This document shows, piece after piece, positions 42,831-52,620 of a DNA stretch of 64,000 nucleotides; the first letter of the stretch is position 1, and every line of letters starts with the position of its first letter. Source of the stretch: Anaeropeptidivorans aminofermentans (GTDB taxonomy: Bacteria > Bacillota > Clostridia > Lachnospirales > UBA5962); assembly GCF_940670685.1 (NCBI RefSeq), contig NZ_OW711693.1, forward strand, positions 1,178,001 to 1,242,000, in the 5' to 3' direction. Under the pieces are notes generated by a model. The model was not told where the DNA came from. It ran no database searches and saw only the letters and a list, made by a program, of their open reading frames with translations. The position numbers were made by a program, and so were the translations under genes.

Positions 42831-43922
42831 TTGGACTTGATAATAAGACTTATAATAACTATAGGAATAGGTGTTACGGGAGGAATACTTGCGAAGAAGC
42901 TTAAATTTATTCCGGCTGCTTTTATGCTTGGTTCTCTTACATTCGTCACTGTTTTTAACCTTACTACAGAATATACATATTTTCCTTATTGGATAAGAAT
43001 ACTTACCCAGATTGTGGCGGGAGCCTATCTTGGGCTTAATATAACAAAAGAAAGTCTACATTCTATTAAAACGGTATTTTTTCCTATAGCTGTTATAATG
43101 TTTCAATATACTTTGTTCACCTTATTCTTTGGATATATTATGCATAAGGTTTCGGGAACCGATATAGTAACTTCCCTTTACTGTTTTGCCCCCGGCGGGA
43201 TTTCAGATTTAGGCATCATTGCCGACAGTCTCGGGGGAGATGTTGCAGTCATTACATTTATGCAGCTTATCCGGCTCATAACTGTCTTTGGATTTTATCC
43301 TTTCTTCTACAATTTCATAGCTAAAAAAGGTATAATAAAAGTAGGGGAAGAACGGGGTAAAAGAGAACCGAAAGAGCCTAAAGAAATAAAGGAGTCGGAT
43401 ATTACCTTTTTTACTAAAGAGAGAAAAATAAAAGGCACTTTTGTGGCTTTGAGTTTTTGCAGTATAGGTGGTCTTACAGGATATTTTCTTGGGCTTCCGG
43501 CCGGCGCCATGGTGTTTTCTATGTTATTTGCAGTAATAATAAATCTCTTATATAGGTATAGCTATATGCCTATACAAATGCGTTTTTTTTCTCAAATGCT
43601 TTCTGGGGTATACCTCGGTTTAAAAATAACAAAAGCAAGCTTAATAGGCATATCTAATTCTATGGGCTCTGTCGTTATTATGTTAATAAGCATCATAACT
43701 ACCCCTATAATATTCGGATATATTACACATAAGATAACAAAGCTTGATTTAGGAACGTCACTTTTTGCCTGTACCCCCGGCGGAATGTCGGAGATGACCC
43801 TTTTAGCAGATGATATGGGTTTTGATTTTGTTAAAGTAAGTATTATTCACTTAGCCAGAATGTTAGTTGTAATTTCAATATTTCCTTATATAATTAACGC
43901 TTTTATAAGCTTAATATCTTAA
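42831..43922 (+). CDS. AbrB-family membrane protein (putative transporter)
   Basis: A 363-residue integral membrane protein with two homologous halves, each with PAAFMLGSL or LPAGAMVFSM and a YLGLNITKESL / YLGLKITKASL motif, followed by the CFAPGGISDLGIIADSLGG and ACTPGGMSEMTLLADDMGF blocks. This is the membrane AbrB duplication family, formerly confused with ammonia monooxygenase. A charged linker (about 175-195) joins the halves. It starts with TTG 42831 behind AGGTGAAG. The glycerate kinase gene follows by 14 bp, so transport of a sugar acid or organic acid is a reasonable guess. Confidence 0.85.
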   Translation: MDLIIRLIITIGIGVTGGILAKKLKFIPAAFMLGSLTFVTVFNLTTEYTYFPYWIRILTQIVAGAYLGLNITKESLHSIKTVFFPIAVIMFQYTLFTLFFGYIMHKVSGTDIVTSLYCFAPGGISDLGIIADSLGGDVAVITFMQLIRLITVFGFYPFFYNFIAKKGIIKVGEERGKREPKEPKEIKESDITFFTKERKIKGTFVALSFCSIGGLTGYFLGLPAGAMVFSMLFAVIINLLYRYSYMPIQMRFFSQMLSGVYLGLKITKASLIGISNSMGSVVIMLISIITTPIIFGYITHKITKLDLGTSLFACTPGGMSEMTLLADDMGFDFVKVSIIHLARMLVVISIFPYIINAFISLIS

Positions 43923-43936
43923 GAAGAGGTGGCTTT

Positions 43937-45172
43937 ATGGATTTGAGAAATGATGCTGAAAAAATCATATCAGGTGCTATAAAAGATGTTTTACCGGGGA
44001 AAGGCGTTTTTGACGCCCTTAGAGATTTCCATGAAAAGGCATATTTTATTGCCATAGGCAAGGCCGCTTGGGAAATGGGCAACGCCTGTGCCTTGCATCT
44101 GAAAGAAAATCTTATAAAAGGCATTGTTATTACGAAATACGGCCACTCAAGAGGCCCCATAGAAAATACGGATATTTATGAAGCAGGCCACCCTATTTTA
44201 GATGATAATGGCGTAAGTGCTACGGAAAAGGCTGTAGAAATGGCAAAAGGGCTTAAAGAGGGAGATCATCTTATATTTCTTATATCGGGAGGAGGCTCTG
44301 CTTTATTTGAAATTCCTGAAAAAGGCCTTTCTATTAAAGATATTGAAATGATTACCCAGAAGCTTCTTGCTTGCGGGGCAGATATTAAAGAAATGAACAT
44401 CATCAGAAAAAGGCTTTCTGCCGTTAAAGGCGGAAAGTTTGCCATGATTTGTCCTAAGGCTAATATATATGCAGTAATTTTATCCGATGTATTGGGAGAT
44501 AACCCTGAATTTATAGCTTCAGGTCCGGTATCTCCAGACAGCAGCACTTTTGAAGACGTTACAAATATCATCGATAAATATAATCTTGATTTTGACAGTA
44601 AAATAATGCCTTATCTGAAAGCTGAAACCCCAAAAAATATAGAAAATGTCAAAATAAACATAACAGGCTCCGTAACAAAGCTATGTCAATCAGCTTCGGA
44701 GCATGCAAAGAGCCTTGGCTATCGAACCTCCATTATGACTTCTACACTAGACTGTGAAGCTTATGAGGCAGGAATACTCATATCAAGCATGGCAATACAT
44801 ATTAAAAAATGCTGTGAAGGCATGCTTCCCTGTGCTTTGATATTTGGCGGCGAAACAGTCGTTAAACTGAAAGGAAAGGGAAAAGGCGGAAGAAATCAAG
44901 AGATAGCAATTTCCGCAGCTCAAGGCTTGGAAAATATGGAAAACGTCCTTGTGTTTTCCGTAGGCTCCGACGGTACTGACGGCCCTACGGATGCAGCGGG
45001 AGGAATGGCAGACGGTACTACTGTAAAGCGGTTAAAAGAGGTAGGTTTTTTCGTTAAAGACGTCCTTGATAACAATGATTCCTATAATGCTTTAAAAGCA
45101 ATTGGGGATTTAATTCTTACAGGTCCCACAGGAACAAATGTAAACGATATCGCAGTTTTGCTTATGAAATGA
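43937..45172 (+). CDS. Glycerate 2-kinase (MOFRL type)
   Basis: A 411-residue kinase of the DUF4147/MOFRL family, producing 2-phosphoglycerate from D-glycerate and ATP. AYFIAIGKAAWEMG, YEAGHPILDDNGVSATE, FLISGGGSALFEIPEKGLS, MNIIRKRLSAVKGGKFA and AVILSDVLGDNPEFIASGP form the first domain. The C-terminal MOFRL domain has KGKGGRNQEIAISAA and SVGSDGTDGPTDAAGGMADG. AGAGGTGG lies before the ATG. It forms an operon with the AbrB-family gene, which suggests coupled uptake and phosphorylation. Confidence 0.93.
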   Translation: MDLRNDAEKIISGAIKDVLPGKGVFDALRDFHEKAYFIAIGKAAWEMGNACALHLKENLIKGIVITKYGHSRGPIENTDIYEAGHPILDDNGVSATEKAVEMAKGLKEGDHLIFLISGGGSALFEIPEKGLSIKDIEMITQKLLACGADIKEMNIIRKRLSAVKGGKFAMICPKANIYAVILSDVLGDNPEFIASGPVSPDSSTFEDVTNIIDKYNLDFDSKIMPYLKAETPKNIENVKINITGSVTKLCQSASEHAKSLGYRTSIMTSTLDCEAYEAGILISSMAIHIKKCCEGMLPCALIFGGETVVKLKGKGKGGRNQEIAISAAQGLENMENVLVFSVGSDGTDGPTDAAGGMADGTTVKRLKEVGFFVKDVLDNNDSYNALKAIGDLILTGPTGTNVNDIAVLLMK

Positions 45173-45225
45173 TAAAAATAGGAAAGATTTTCTATTAAGA
45201 ATAGCCAGTATATATAATTCATATT

Positions 45226-45364
45226 TATAATAAATTTCTTATAAAGAAGCAAGAAAAACCTATTCATTAAAGATTCAAAAACATAGATTTCCTTCGGAAA
45301 CAGTAGATTTTTGAGTCTATATGAATATACGGCTTTGCTACTGTTTAACTTTAAATTTATTATA
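45226..45364. repeat. Family A copy after the glycerate kinase gene
   Basis: TATAATAAATTTCTTATAAAGAAGCAAGAAAAACC left, GGCTTTGCTACTGTTTAACTTTAAATTTATTATA right, central AAAAACATAGATTTCC / GGAAACAGTAGATTTTT hairpin. Confidence 0.68.
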
Positions 45365-45376
45365 AATACAATAATA

Positions 45377-45406
45377 AAGAGGCTGCTCTCAAAAGAGCAG
45401 CCTCTT
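45377..45406. terminator. Bidirectional terminator behind mecA
   Basis: AAGAGGCTGCTCT and AGAGCAGCCTCTT pair perfectly around CAAA. It terminates mecA (-) and the glycerate kinase side (+). Confidence 0.85.
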
Positions 45407-45413
45407 AAAATTA

Positions 45414-46046
45414 TTATACATTTGCAAGTATTTGAACGGCTGGATTTTTTACTATCAGCTCACCGTGTTCTAAAAGATAATATTTAGTGATAGGGTCTGA
45501 TATATGCTTTTGGCCGTATTCGTTTAATATCGGTTCAATTTCTCCCGTTTCGGAAAGATATTCAGGCCCTTCAAGGATCAGATAGTAGGTATTGTTATAT
45601 TTGTACATACTGCTTTCGCCTATAAAGGTGCTTTCCAACCTCTTTGATAAATCAATGGCATTATCTATGTTTAAGAATGAATATATATATATGCTCGGCT
45701 TACCGTTATCATCCTTAAAATCTGAAAGACTTTTCTTTTTAAACTTTCCCTGTTCCTTTGCACGGGGAAGAAGATTGAATTTATTTTCGGCGTATTCATT
45801 TCCAGTGACCTTGGTTACAATAATCATTATACTTTCTTGTGTAACGGGGATAGCTTCTATCATTAGCGGAGCGTTTTCAGCTTCAAAGCCGCATTCGGCC
45901 ATGGCCTGCTCCATCATTTCACGGAAAAGCTCCTGAGTTTTTTCAGAGCCGTAGGCAAGCTCTGTAATCTTTATGTCTCTTTCCGTTAAATCAGCTTTGC
46001 TAAGTAAGAATTTGATCTGATTTTCGCTTATTTTTTCTATCCTCAT
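45414..46046 (-). CDS. mecA: Adaptor protein MecA
   Basis: A 210-residue adaptor for the ClpCP protease. MRIEKISENQIKFLLSKADLTERDIKITELAYGSEKTQELFREMM is the conserved substrate-binding N domain. The C-terminal domain, about 120-210, has the SFLNIDNAIDLSKRLE helix and YYLILEG strand that bind ClpC. In Bacillus MecA targets ComK and other proteins. ATG 46046 is chosen since GAAGGATG lies 6 bp upstream; residues upstream of it are not family-like. Monocistronic. Confidence 0.93.
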   Translation of the reverse strand: MRIEKISENQIKFLLSKADLTERDIKITELAYGSEKTQELFREMMEQAMAECGFEAENAPLMIEAIPVTQESIMIIVTKVTGNEYAENKFNLLPRAKEQGKFKKKSLSDFKDDNGKPSIYIYSFLNIDNAIDLSKRLESTFIGESSMYKYNNTYYLILEGPEYLSETGEIEPILNEYGQKHISDPITKYYLLEHGELIVKNPAVQILANV

Positions 46047-46710
46047 ATTATCACATCCTTCAATAATGCAGTTATACTGCACAGCGATGACTTAAAGCTT
46101 TGCCTTTCTGTCATATGGTTTAATACCAGCATAGCTTCTTTAAAGCTTGCGGAGAAAGGCAATAGTTATACTGAAAAAATATCCCCATATAATGATTATT
46201 TAATACTATACAATAGTATAAATAGAGTATAATTAAAAATCACTATTATGTAAAGAGAAGAATATACATTTAACAATATTGTAAGAAAAGCTAATATCTA
46301 TAGAAAAAATGCTTAAAAAATGCAAATTATTTATATAAAGTCTAGTTTATTATATTATAATTTTGAAAAATAATCACATGAAAAGCTTTATTTGATAGAT
46401 TATTTTAGATTAGATTTATTATACATACGCTTATAATGGATTTTTTATAAATATTTTCCAAATAGTATTGAAATTAATAAAAACATAGAACCTATATTTT
46501 TATCTTAAAAATTAATTAAGGTTTTATTAAAAAAACAAAAGGTGTTTACAGCTTTTGTAAGCTTAATATTTAAACACGGTGAATTTTTTAATGTTATTTT
46601 GCTGTATAATTGTTGATTTTTGATGGTTTTTAGAGGCTTTTTTATGCTTTAATTCCTGAAAAATATTTGTATATTATTTCCTTTTGCTTTGGCGGATATA
46701 CGGGGGATAA
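46047..46710. other. AT-rich gap upstream of mecA
   Basis: The first 120 bp (46047-46165) hold an imperfect pair TTGCCTTTC/GAAAGGCAAT. The rest is very AT-rich, and I see no gene or repeat copy in it. Confidence 0.4.
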
Positions 46711-46713
46711 AGC

Positions 46714-46742
46714 TTGACACTTTTAATTAATGATAATAAAAT
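46714..46742 (+). promoter_or_regulatory. Promoter of the LysM protein gene
   Basis: TTGACA (46714-46719), 17-bp spacer, TAAAAT (46737-46742). The start codon is 260 bp further on. Confidence 0.7.
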
Positions 46743-46778
46743 ATAAATTAGAATTAAAGTAAAGATTATTAAAAAGAA

Positions 46779-46834
46779 TCTGAAATTTTTAGAAAATCAG
46801 CATGACCCTCTGTATTTAGAAAAATTTCAGACAT
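46779..46834 (+). other. Leader hairpin before the LysM gene
   Basis: CTGAAATTTTTAGAAAA pairs with TTTAGAAAAATTTCAG with one small mismatch, about 40 nt after the expected transcription start. It may be a regulatory or stabilising 5' structure. Confidence 0.45.
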
Positions 46835-47001
46835 TATTTAATATTTGCGAGAATTTCAGATTGAAGAAGCCTTGTTATAAATTATATTCTTTTTTATATT
46901 ATCTATGTGCTTTTCTTAAATCATATTTGAATTTATCTCATTTTTCTACAAACATACAATTAAAAATTCCGTATTATTTTCCTGTACAAGGAGGAAAGGC
47001 A

Positions 47002-48111
47002 ATGAATGACGAAAATAAAAATCCTGAAGAAGGAAGTATAGAAAAAGAAAAATTAGGCAACACATTGGATTATTATAATGATGAGCTCAGCAGAAAAGCC
47101 GTTGGTAAGCTTTTTAACAATACCATAGATGATTTTGATTCTTCAGAGGAGAAGGAACAGGGTCTTGATGATTTAAAGCCGAAAACAGAAGACATTTCCA
47201 TCAATAATCACTTTTATGAAGAATCAAGGGCAGCTAATTCTGATTCCGACGGGAGGATTGTAAAGGGCTTTAAAAGTGCCGAATCTGAAGACGGCGGCAG
47301 AAGCTCCGTAGGGGAAGAGCTGGGAAGCTATAGAAAAAGAGTTTTAGATGATTTTTATAGTGCTTCCGCAAGAACTCCTGTAAGAAGAAAAACAGAGCCC
47401 GTTAAAACCGAAAAAAGAAGTCGAAATATATCTTCTAAAAAAATGCAAAAAGATGAAGATATATTATTTAACAAAGAAAGTGAAGAGGAAGAAGATTCCG
47501 AAATACAAGAAGTTAAATACACAAAAATTGAAAGACCTGTAAGACAGAGAGAGCCTGTTGCAAGACAAATTCCAAGGGACAGGCCCCAGAGAGAGCGAAG
47601 CGAAAGAAGAACCCAAAGTGCTGCCAGCCAGAATGTCACTTCTGTTCCTTTGTTTAAAATTTTATGTGCCGCGATTGGTATAATGCTTATTATTACAGTA
47701 GTGCTTGTTTTTCAGGTGAATTCTATTTCAGGACAGCTTGAAAAATATAAAACTGCCGAAGCAGAATTTTTGGAAGAAAAAGAAAACTACGACTCCATTG
47801 TAAAGGCTAAAGAAAGCGCAGAGCAGCTTACAAGAACACTGCAGGAGGAAAACGCCGCCTTAAATCTTAAGATAAAAGAGCTTGAGGCAGGGGAAAGCAA
47901 TGCTACTGAAACGCCTGCACCGGAAGAAACACCTTCCACAACTTCGCCTCAGGGAACACAATCCACTTACACAGTAGTTGCCGGAGATACTTTATCTGCC
48001 GTAAGCCAAAAATTTTACGGAAATACTCTTGGCGTAGATAAAATAATGAAAGCAAACAATCTTGCCAACGAAAACTTAAAAATCGGTCAGGTTTTGACAA
48101 TTCCTCAATAA
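47002..48111 (+). CDS. LysM-domain single-pass membrane protein
   Basis: A 369-residue protein. The N-terminal 210 residues are low-complexity, charged and presumably cytoplasmic; Arg-rich REPVARQIPRDRPQRERSERR sits just before one membrane helix (about 215-240). A coiled coil (about 245-295), a Thr/Pro linker and a C-terminal LysM domain (about 320-368, YTVVAGDTLSAVSQKFYG) follow. The topology is N-in with LysM outside, binding peptidoglycan. ATG 47002 is chosen because AAGGAGG lies upstream. There is no enzymatic domain; a role in cell-envelope scaffolding or division is possible. It is a single gene ending at 48111 before a terminator. Confidence 0.85.
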   Translation: MNDENKNPEEGSIEKEKLGNTLDYYNDELSRKAVGKLFNNTIDDFDSSEEKEQGLDDLKPKTEDISINNHFYEESRAANSDSDGRIVKGFKSAESEDGGRSSVGEELGSYRKRVLDDFYSASARTPVRRKTEPVKTEKRSRNISSKKMQKDEDILFNKESEEEEDSEIQEVKYTKIERPVRQREPVARQIPRDRPQRERSERRTQSAASQNVTSVPLFKILCAAIGIMLIITVVLVFQVNSISGQLEKYKTAEAEFLEEKENYDSIVKAKESAEQLTRTLQEENAALNLKIKELEAGESNATETPAPEETPSTTSPQGTQSTYTVVAGDTLSAVSQKFYGNTLGVDKIMKANNLANENLKIGQVLTIPQ

Positions 48112-48142
48112 TTTTCAATAACCATTCTTAAAATATCACTTT

Positions 48143-48187
48143 ATGTATACAGCAGGCTTATTATATAACGAGGCCTGCTGTATACAT
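48143..48187 (+). terminator. Terminator after the LysM gene
   Basis: ATGTATACAGCAGGC and GCCTGCTGTATACAT pair perfectly over 15 bp around a 15-nt loop, with CTTTAAT after. Confidence 0.75.
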
Positions 48188-48478
48188 CTTTAATGATGAA
48201 AGGGCACGAACTTAGTAAACAGGAAAGTTTGCAGGAAATATCCCCTGTGCACTTAGAAAGTGACAATTTGGGTTGGAAGAATCCAAAATTCATTGATATA
48301 ATTTATACCATCAAACTTAAAAAACTAAAAATCTTTTAAGACGCATTACCTTATAGCTTATTGTTTTAATCTATAAACTTATTTCATTTCTTTTCTGAAT
48401 AGACTCTATGGCGCTATGCCATCTTGAATATCCGCAGAAACTTATTCATATAATTTGTAAATTCCAAGGGAGGATAAA

Positions 48479-49966
48479 ATGGAATTAGATACCATGAATT
48501 TAACTGCTCTTAGGGAGCAGGCTAAACTTTTAGGCATAAAAAGCATTACTAAATATAAAAAATCCGAGCTTATTGATTTGATAAAGGATAACGATGCCAA
48601 AAATCAAAGCAATGAGATCGATAAAGAAAAAACACTTGAAAAAATATCTGAAGAGATAGATGAAGAAACTATTGAAGAGCCCATTAAAGAGCCCATTAAA
48701 GAGGAAACAGCAAAAACAGAACCGGTGCGAACAGAAATAAGAAGAAATGACAGGTTAAAAAAGGAACAGGATACGGAGAATCCGCCTGTGCAAAGCCAGA
48801 GAAGCCTTGCTTTTGAGGCTCTTGACAGCGGCATTGCCGAAGAAGGCGTTCTTGAAGTCATGCCTGACGGCTTTGGCTTTTTACGTATGGAAAACTTCCT
48901 TCCTGGAACAAAGGATATTTATATTTCCCCGTCTCAGATAAGAAGATTCAACCTTAAAACAGGTGATTTAGTAAAAGGAAACGTTAGGATACCAAAAGAA
49001 AACGAAAAGTTTTCAGCCCTTCTTTACGTTACTAGCGTAAATGGGGATAAGCCCGAGGTAGCCGTTAGAAGAAGGAATTTTGAAGATCTTACGCCTATAT
49101 ATCCTATGAAAAAGATCCATCTTGAAACAAGCCATCTGGAGCTTTCAACAAGGCTTATTGATATGATTGCGCCCATAGGAAAGGGCCAAAGGGGTATGAT
49201 CGTTGCCCCTCCCAAGGCGGGAAAAACGGTGCTTCTTAAAAAAATAGCTAACGCCATAACAACAAACCATCCGGATATGCATATGATTGTTCTTCTGATA
49301 GACGAGCGCCCGGAGGAAGTAACCGATATGGAGCGCTCCATACAAGGAAAAAACGTAGACGTAATATACTCAACTTTTGATGAGCAGCCGGAGCATCATA
49401 AGAGAGTTGCGGAAATGGTGCTTGAAAGGGCAAAAAGGCTTGTGGAGCACGGAAAGGACCTTATTATTTTATTAGACAGCATCACAAGACTTTCAAGAGC
49501 CTATAACCTTACAATTCCGCCCAGCGGAAGAACATTATCCGGCGGTCTTGATCCTGCCGCCCTTTATATGCCTAAGAAATTTTTTGGCGCCGCGAGAAAT
49601 ATTGAAGAAGGCGGTTCTCTTACAGTGCTTGCTACGGCCCTTGTAGATACGGGAAGCAAAATGGACGACGTTATTTTTGAGGAATTTAAAGGCACAGGCA
49701 ATATGGAGCTTGTTCTCGACAGAAGAATGAGTGAAAAGAGAATATTCCCGGCTATTGACATTATGAAATCCGGCACAAGAAGAGAAGAAAATCTTTTAAG
49801 CTCTCAGGAGCTTGAAGCCGTATATACAATCCGTAAAGTAATGAGCAGAATGCCTGCAGAAGAGCTTACGGAAAAGGTAATAGATACCCTTGTAAAAACC
49901 AAATCCAATAAGGAATTTGTAGAAAAAATACCTACTCTTGAAAATAATTATCGGCTTAATATATAG
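48479..49966 (+). CDS. rho: Transcription termination factor Rho
   Basis: A 495-residue hexameric RNA helicase that ends transcription. Rho_N is at about 1-40 ([15 protein letters not shown]). A charged insert (about 45-105), with [10 protein letters not shown] duplicated, is longer than in E. coli. The RNA-binding cold-shock-like domain is at about 120-195 ([15 protein letters not shown]). The ATPase has Walker A APPKAGKT at 243-250, [11 protein letters not shown] and [20 protein letters not shown] lies 5 bp before the ATG. In many Firmicutes and Clostridia rpmE follows directly; here 2.6 kb intervenes. Confidence 0.97.
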   Translation: MELDTMNLTALREQAKLLGIKSITKYKKSELIDLIKDNDAKNQSNEIDKEKTLEKISEEIDEETIEEPIKEPIKEETAKTEPVRTEIRRNDRLKKEQDTENPPVQSQRSLAFEALDSGIAEEGVLEVMPDGFGFLRMENFLPGTKDIYISPSQIRRFNLKTGDLVKGNVRIPKENEKFSALLYVTSVNGDKPEVAVRRRNFEDLTPIYPMKKIHLETSHLELSTRLIDMIAPIGKGQRGMIVAPPKAGKTVLLKKIANAITTNHPDMHMIVLLIDERPEEVTDMERSIQGKNVDVIYSTFDEQPEHHKRVAEMVLERAKRLVEHGKDLIILLDSITRLSRAYNLTIPPSGRTLSGGLDPAALYMPKKFFGAARNIEEGGSLTVLATALVDTGSKMDDVIFEEFKGTGNMELVLDRRMSEKRIFPAIDIMKSGTRREENLLSSQELEAVYTIRKVMSRMPAEELTEKVIDTLVKTKSNKEFVEKIPTLENNYRLNI

Positions 49967-50162
49967 AAAATTATAAACTGGATATAGAAAGGTATTTTTG
50001 CACTGAAATCTACTTTAAACAGGCCGCTTTACAATCGGTTCTCTTAAGAAAAGGCTCTGATATGCCTTAAAGAAAGGTCTTACATTAAAATTTTTGATGA
50101 AGGCAGTGAAGCATTTTAAACGAAAGAGGACGAACGCAGCGGAAAGTAGGCAGGCTACTTAT

Positions 50163-50264
50163 TTTTTACAGAAGGGAAAACAGGACATAAAACAGCTTGC
50201 CCATATTTTAGGCATAACCAATAAGGCGGCTTCAAAATAGGAAACAGGAGACTCACATAATTAA
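50163..50264 (+). pseudogene. Remnant of an XRE-family HTH regulator
   Basis: In one frame the translation from 50166 reads LQKGKQDIKQLAHILGITNKAASK, then a TAG stop, then ETGDSHN and TAA. The pattern matches the XRE helix-turn-helix consensus (KxLTQxxLAxxLGVTNKAVSKWETG); the expected Trp codon has become TAG. The N terminus is missing and frame continuity breaks after it. A terminator hairpin (50331-50368) probably once ended this gene. Confidence 0.65.
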
Positions 50265-50330
50265 GGGTACAATTTGACAGTTCACGATTACTTTGTCTGC
50301 GATAATAATAGACCGAACAGGGATTCCAAT

Positions 50331-50368
50331 AAAAAATGTCATGCCGAATGTAAGGGCATGACGTTTTA
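50331..50368 (+). terminator. Terminator hairpin downstream of the XRE remnant
   Basis: AAAATGTCATGCC pairs with GGCATGACGTTTT around GAATGTAAG, with a T-rich tail. Confidence 0.65.
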
Positions 50369-50418
50369 TTATTGGGCGGTAAGCCGGAGCCAAGCTTTTG
50401 ATACACGACTTTGCAGCA

Positions 50419-50522
50419 TATAGTAAATTTGCTTTTTCCCGCAGTAAATAACAGGCTCAATATGGCATAAAATCAAGGGAAGGCAAATTTGCGACACTAC
50501 TGTTTTACTTTTATTCGAGTAT
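50419..50522. repeat. Palindromic repeat family B, copy 4
   Basis: TATAGTAAATTTGCTTTTTCC with AAGGGAAGGCAAATTTGCGACACTACTG and the TTTTACTTTTATTCGAGTATA tail. It lies inside the rho-rpmE interruption. Confidence 0.65.
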
Positions 50523-50990
50523 AGAAGCCGCAAATAACAATTTGACTAAGTGTAGATAAGCTTTCGTCTATGGAACACACCTTGTCTTAAATTATTGACA
50601 AAGCCTGTAACAAGCTTCCGGTAGAATAAAATGAGGATAGAAGAAAACTTAGAGAGAAAGCAAATGACGGCAAGAACCTGCAATATACGGGTTAGGTTTT
50701 ATAGAATTACAATAAACATCTTTGCAGGAGAACTATTTTCTATGCAAATCATACCGACTGCTTGATTTCCCATTTATTTATGAGGAAACGAAGGATATTA
50801 CCGCCATCATACATAGCAGGTCCTAAGTTTTCAACTGCAATTTAAATTTTTGAAACGGCTATGCTAAGGTTATATACTATAGTAAATAAATTTGAAAAAG
50901 ACCAGGTTTATTTACCCTAGGCTGAAGGAAAATGTATTAAACTTTAAAAATTGTTTTCAAGTTCAATAGGTATATATTGTAGGGAGGCTT
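50523..50990. other. Decayed sequence between the XRE remnant and the next gene
   Basis: Short open pieces (for example from ATG 50664, 36 codons) exist but none with a recognisable domain. A TTGACA near 50597 has no good -10 partner. The stretch looks like degraded coding DNA. Confidence 0.4.
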
Positions 50991-50995
50991 ATTAA

Positions 50996-52363
50996 ATGAA
51001 AAGAATTATCGGCATGCTGTTCATGGTGCTAATTGTTGTATCCGTATCTTACAGCGTACTTGCAGATACAAATACCAACGATAAAAGCGATAACAAATCT
51101 AAAACGCCAAGTGAAGAAACAATGAGGTTTATCACGGGGGATTGGAAAGTTGAGACGTTTTTAGGATTTCAAGCCATTACTAAAGACGATATAGAATGGC
51201 CAGACGGCGAAAAAATAATAGGAAGAATTGTATCCATCTCAAATACCTATTACAGCAGCGAGGATTTCGGCGCAGAATACAAAGAATATGGCGTTCAAAT
51301 TCCTAATGCACAATTTAATCTGTTAGAGGATTTTTCGGGTGAAGACTTTTTTTATTATTTTAGAATGAAGCCGGAGGATACTAAAATTGTATCTACAGAT
51401 AGAGTGCAAGTTATCCAGGCGGTTTCAAGCGGTCAGGGCGAATCTGCTGCGGGCTGTATGCTGGTAGCAGTAAATAACAATCGTCTTTTGATTTCCCTAA
51501 ACAGTGATTTGTTTGAGCTCAGTAAAGTTAACGAAGCAAATCATCCGTCTCCTGCATATAAAAGCATTGGTGAGCTGGGTAATGATGGCCTTACAGACAA
51601 TCAAATTTATAGTTTCATGGATGGCGATATAATTATTCAGTATGATGAACAGGCTTTGCTTATGCTGGACGGCAAATTTACATCAAAAGCTGCCGCTATT
51701 ATAAAAGATAGCCAGATACTTGTACCGCTTCGTTATATATCTGAAAATTTTGGCGCTGAAATTAATTGGATAGCAGCTGAGCAGAAAATAATTATTTCGA
51801 AGGATAACGATAAAATCGAACTGAAGTTAAATAGTGCGGATGCTTCAATAAACAAAGAAATAATTACCTTGGAAACACCGCCTGTTTTATTTGAGGGAAA
51901 AACCTTTGTGCCGATTAATTTTATTTCTGAAGCTTTTGGAAAAAAAGCTGGATATTTGCCCGCCGTTAATAAGTCTATAGAAGGCGCTTTAGCATATGAC
52001 ACTGTTGTCTGGATTGAGTCTGATGCTAATACTTACAGCGAAGATATAGCAACGGGTGAAATATTGAATATGCTTAAAATGAAGCTATTTGAGGGATTTG
52101 TGAATTATAAAGAATTAAATAAGGGCGGCCGTTTTGAAAAGGAAGTTAATAATATTTCGGAACAGATAAAAATAGATATTGAAAACACAAAATATATAGG
52201 CCAAGTTGGCAGATATGCATTATATTCTGGCCCATATACTATTTTGGTGGATATTTTGACAAATGAGATTTATTTCTACACACCCATAAACGCAGGGGCA
52301 ACACTTTATAAACCAGACTTTAATAGCTCCAGCCTATTTGGAAAGAGTTATATTGCAGGATAA
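50996..52363 (+). CDS. Secreted protein with copper amine oxidase-like N-terminal domain
   Basis: A 455-residue exported protein. A signal peptide (about 1-23) ends in VLADTN. Residues about 45-205 form an unassigned beta-rich region. The stalk domain, known as the copper amine oxidase N-terminal domain, is at about 225-325 (VPLRYISENFGAEINWI and FVPINFISEAFGKKAGY). The C-terminal 130 residues are unassigned. This domain is common in clostridial surface proteins and has no oxidase activity itself. GGGAGGC lies 7 bp before the ATG. It lies inside the interruption of the rho-rpmE pair, so it was probably acquired or moved. Confidence 0.85.
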   Translation: MKRIIGMLFMVLIVVSVSYSVLADTNTNDKSDNKSKTPSEETMRFITGDWKVETFLGFQAITKDDIEWPDGEKIIGRIVSISNTYYSSEDFGAEYKEYGVQIPNAQFNLLEDFSGEDFFYYFRMKPEDTKIVSTDRVQVIQAVSSGQGESAAGCMLVAVNNNRLLISLNSDLFELSKVNEANHPSPAYKSIGELGNDGLTDNQIYSFMDGDIIIQYDEQALLMLDGKFTSKAAAIIKDSQILVPLRYISENFGAEINWIAAEQKIIISKDNDKIELKLNSADASINKEIITLETPPVLFEGKTFVPINFISEAFGKKAGYLPAVNKSIEGALAYDTVVWIESDANTYSEDIATGEILNMLKMKLFEGFVNYKELNKGGRFEKEVNNISEQIKIDIENTKYIGQVGRYALYSGPYTILVDILTNEIYFYTPINAGATLYKPDFNSSSLFGKSYIAG

Positions 52364-52514
52364 AGGCTAAACCATTTTGATTAATAATAAAAGCCATAGT
52401 ACAATTGAAAATGGGGTTTTAAAACATTAAGAGTACATTTCAAGCCAAAAGGCAATGCAGAAAAATGCATTTCAGACTGTTTCAGACACTGCCTGGCGGT
52501 TTTAATATTTTATA

Positions 52515-52543
52515 TTGCGTTTTAATATCTCTTATGCTAAAAT
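52515..52543 (+). promoter_or_regulatory. Promoter of rpmE
   Basis: TTGCGT (52515-52520), 17 bp, TAAAAT (52538-52543), about 83 bp before the rpmE start. Having its own promoter explains why rpmE tolerates separation from rho. Confidence 0.65.
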
Positions 52544-52555
52544 AGATTTGTTATG

Positions 52556-52620
52556 TAAAAAACGGTTGTCCGTTTACCCATGGACGCCAACACGTGTCCA
52601 ATAAAGAGAAAAGAGGTGAA
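52556..52620 (+). promoter_or_regulatory. Putative L31 leader RNA
   Basis: Between promoter and ribosome site the RNA can form GTCCG...GGAC-type pairs (GGTTGTCCGTTTACCC, GGACGCC...GTGTCC). Structured L31 autoregulatory leaders are known in Firmicutes; this one fits by position and compactness only. Confidence 0.4.

Noticed and set aside
50664-50774. Short gene of 36 codons starting at 50664
   Set aside because: No proper ribosome site and no homology that I can see; it lies in decayed sequence.
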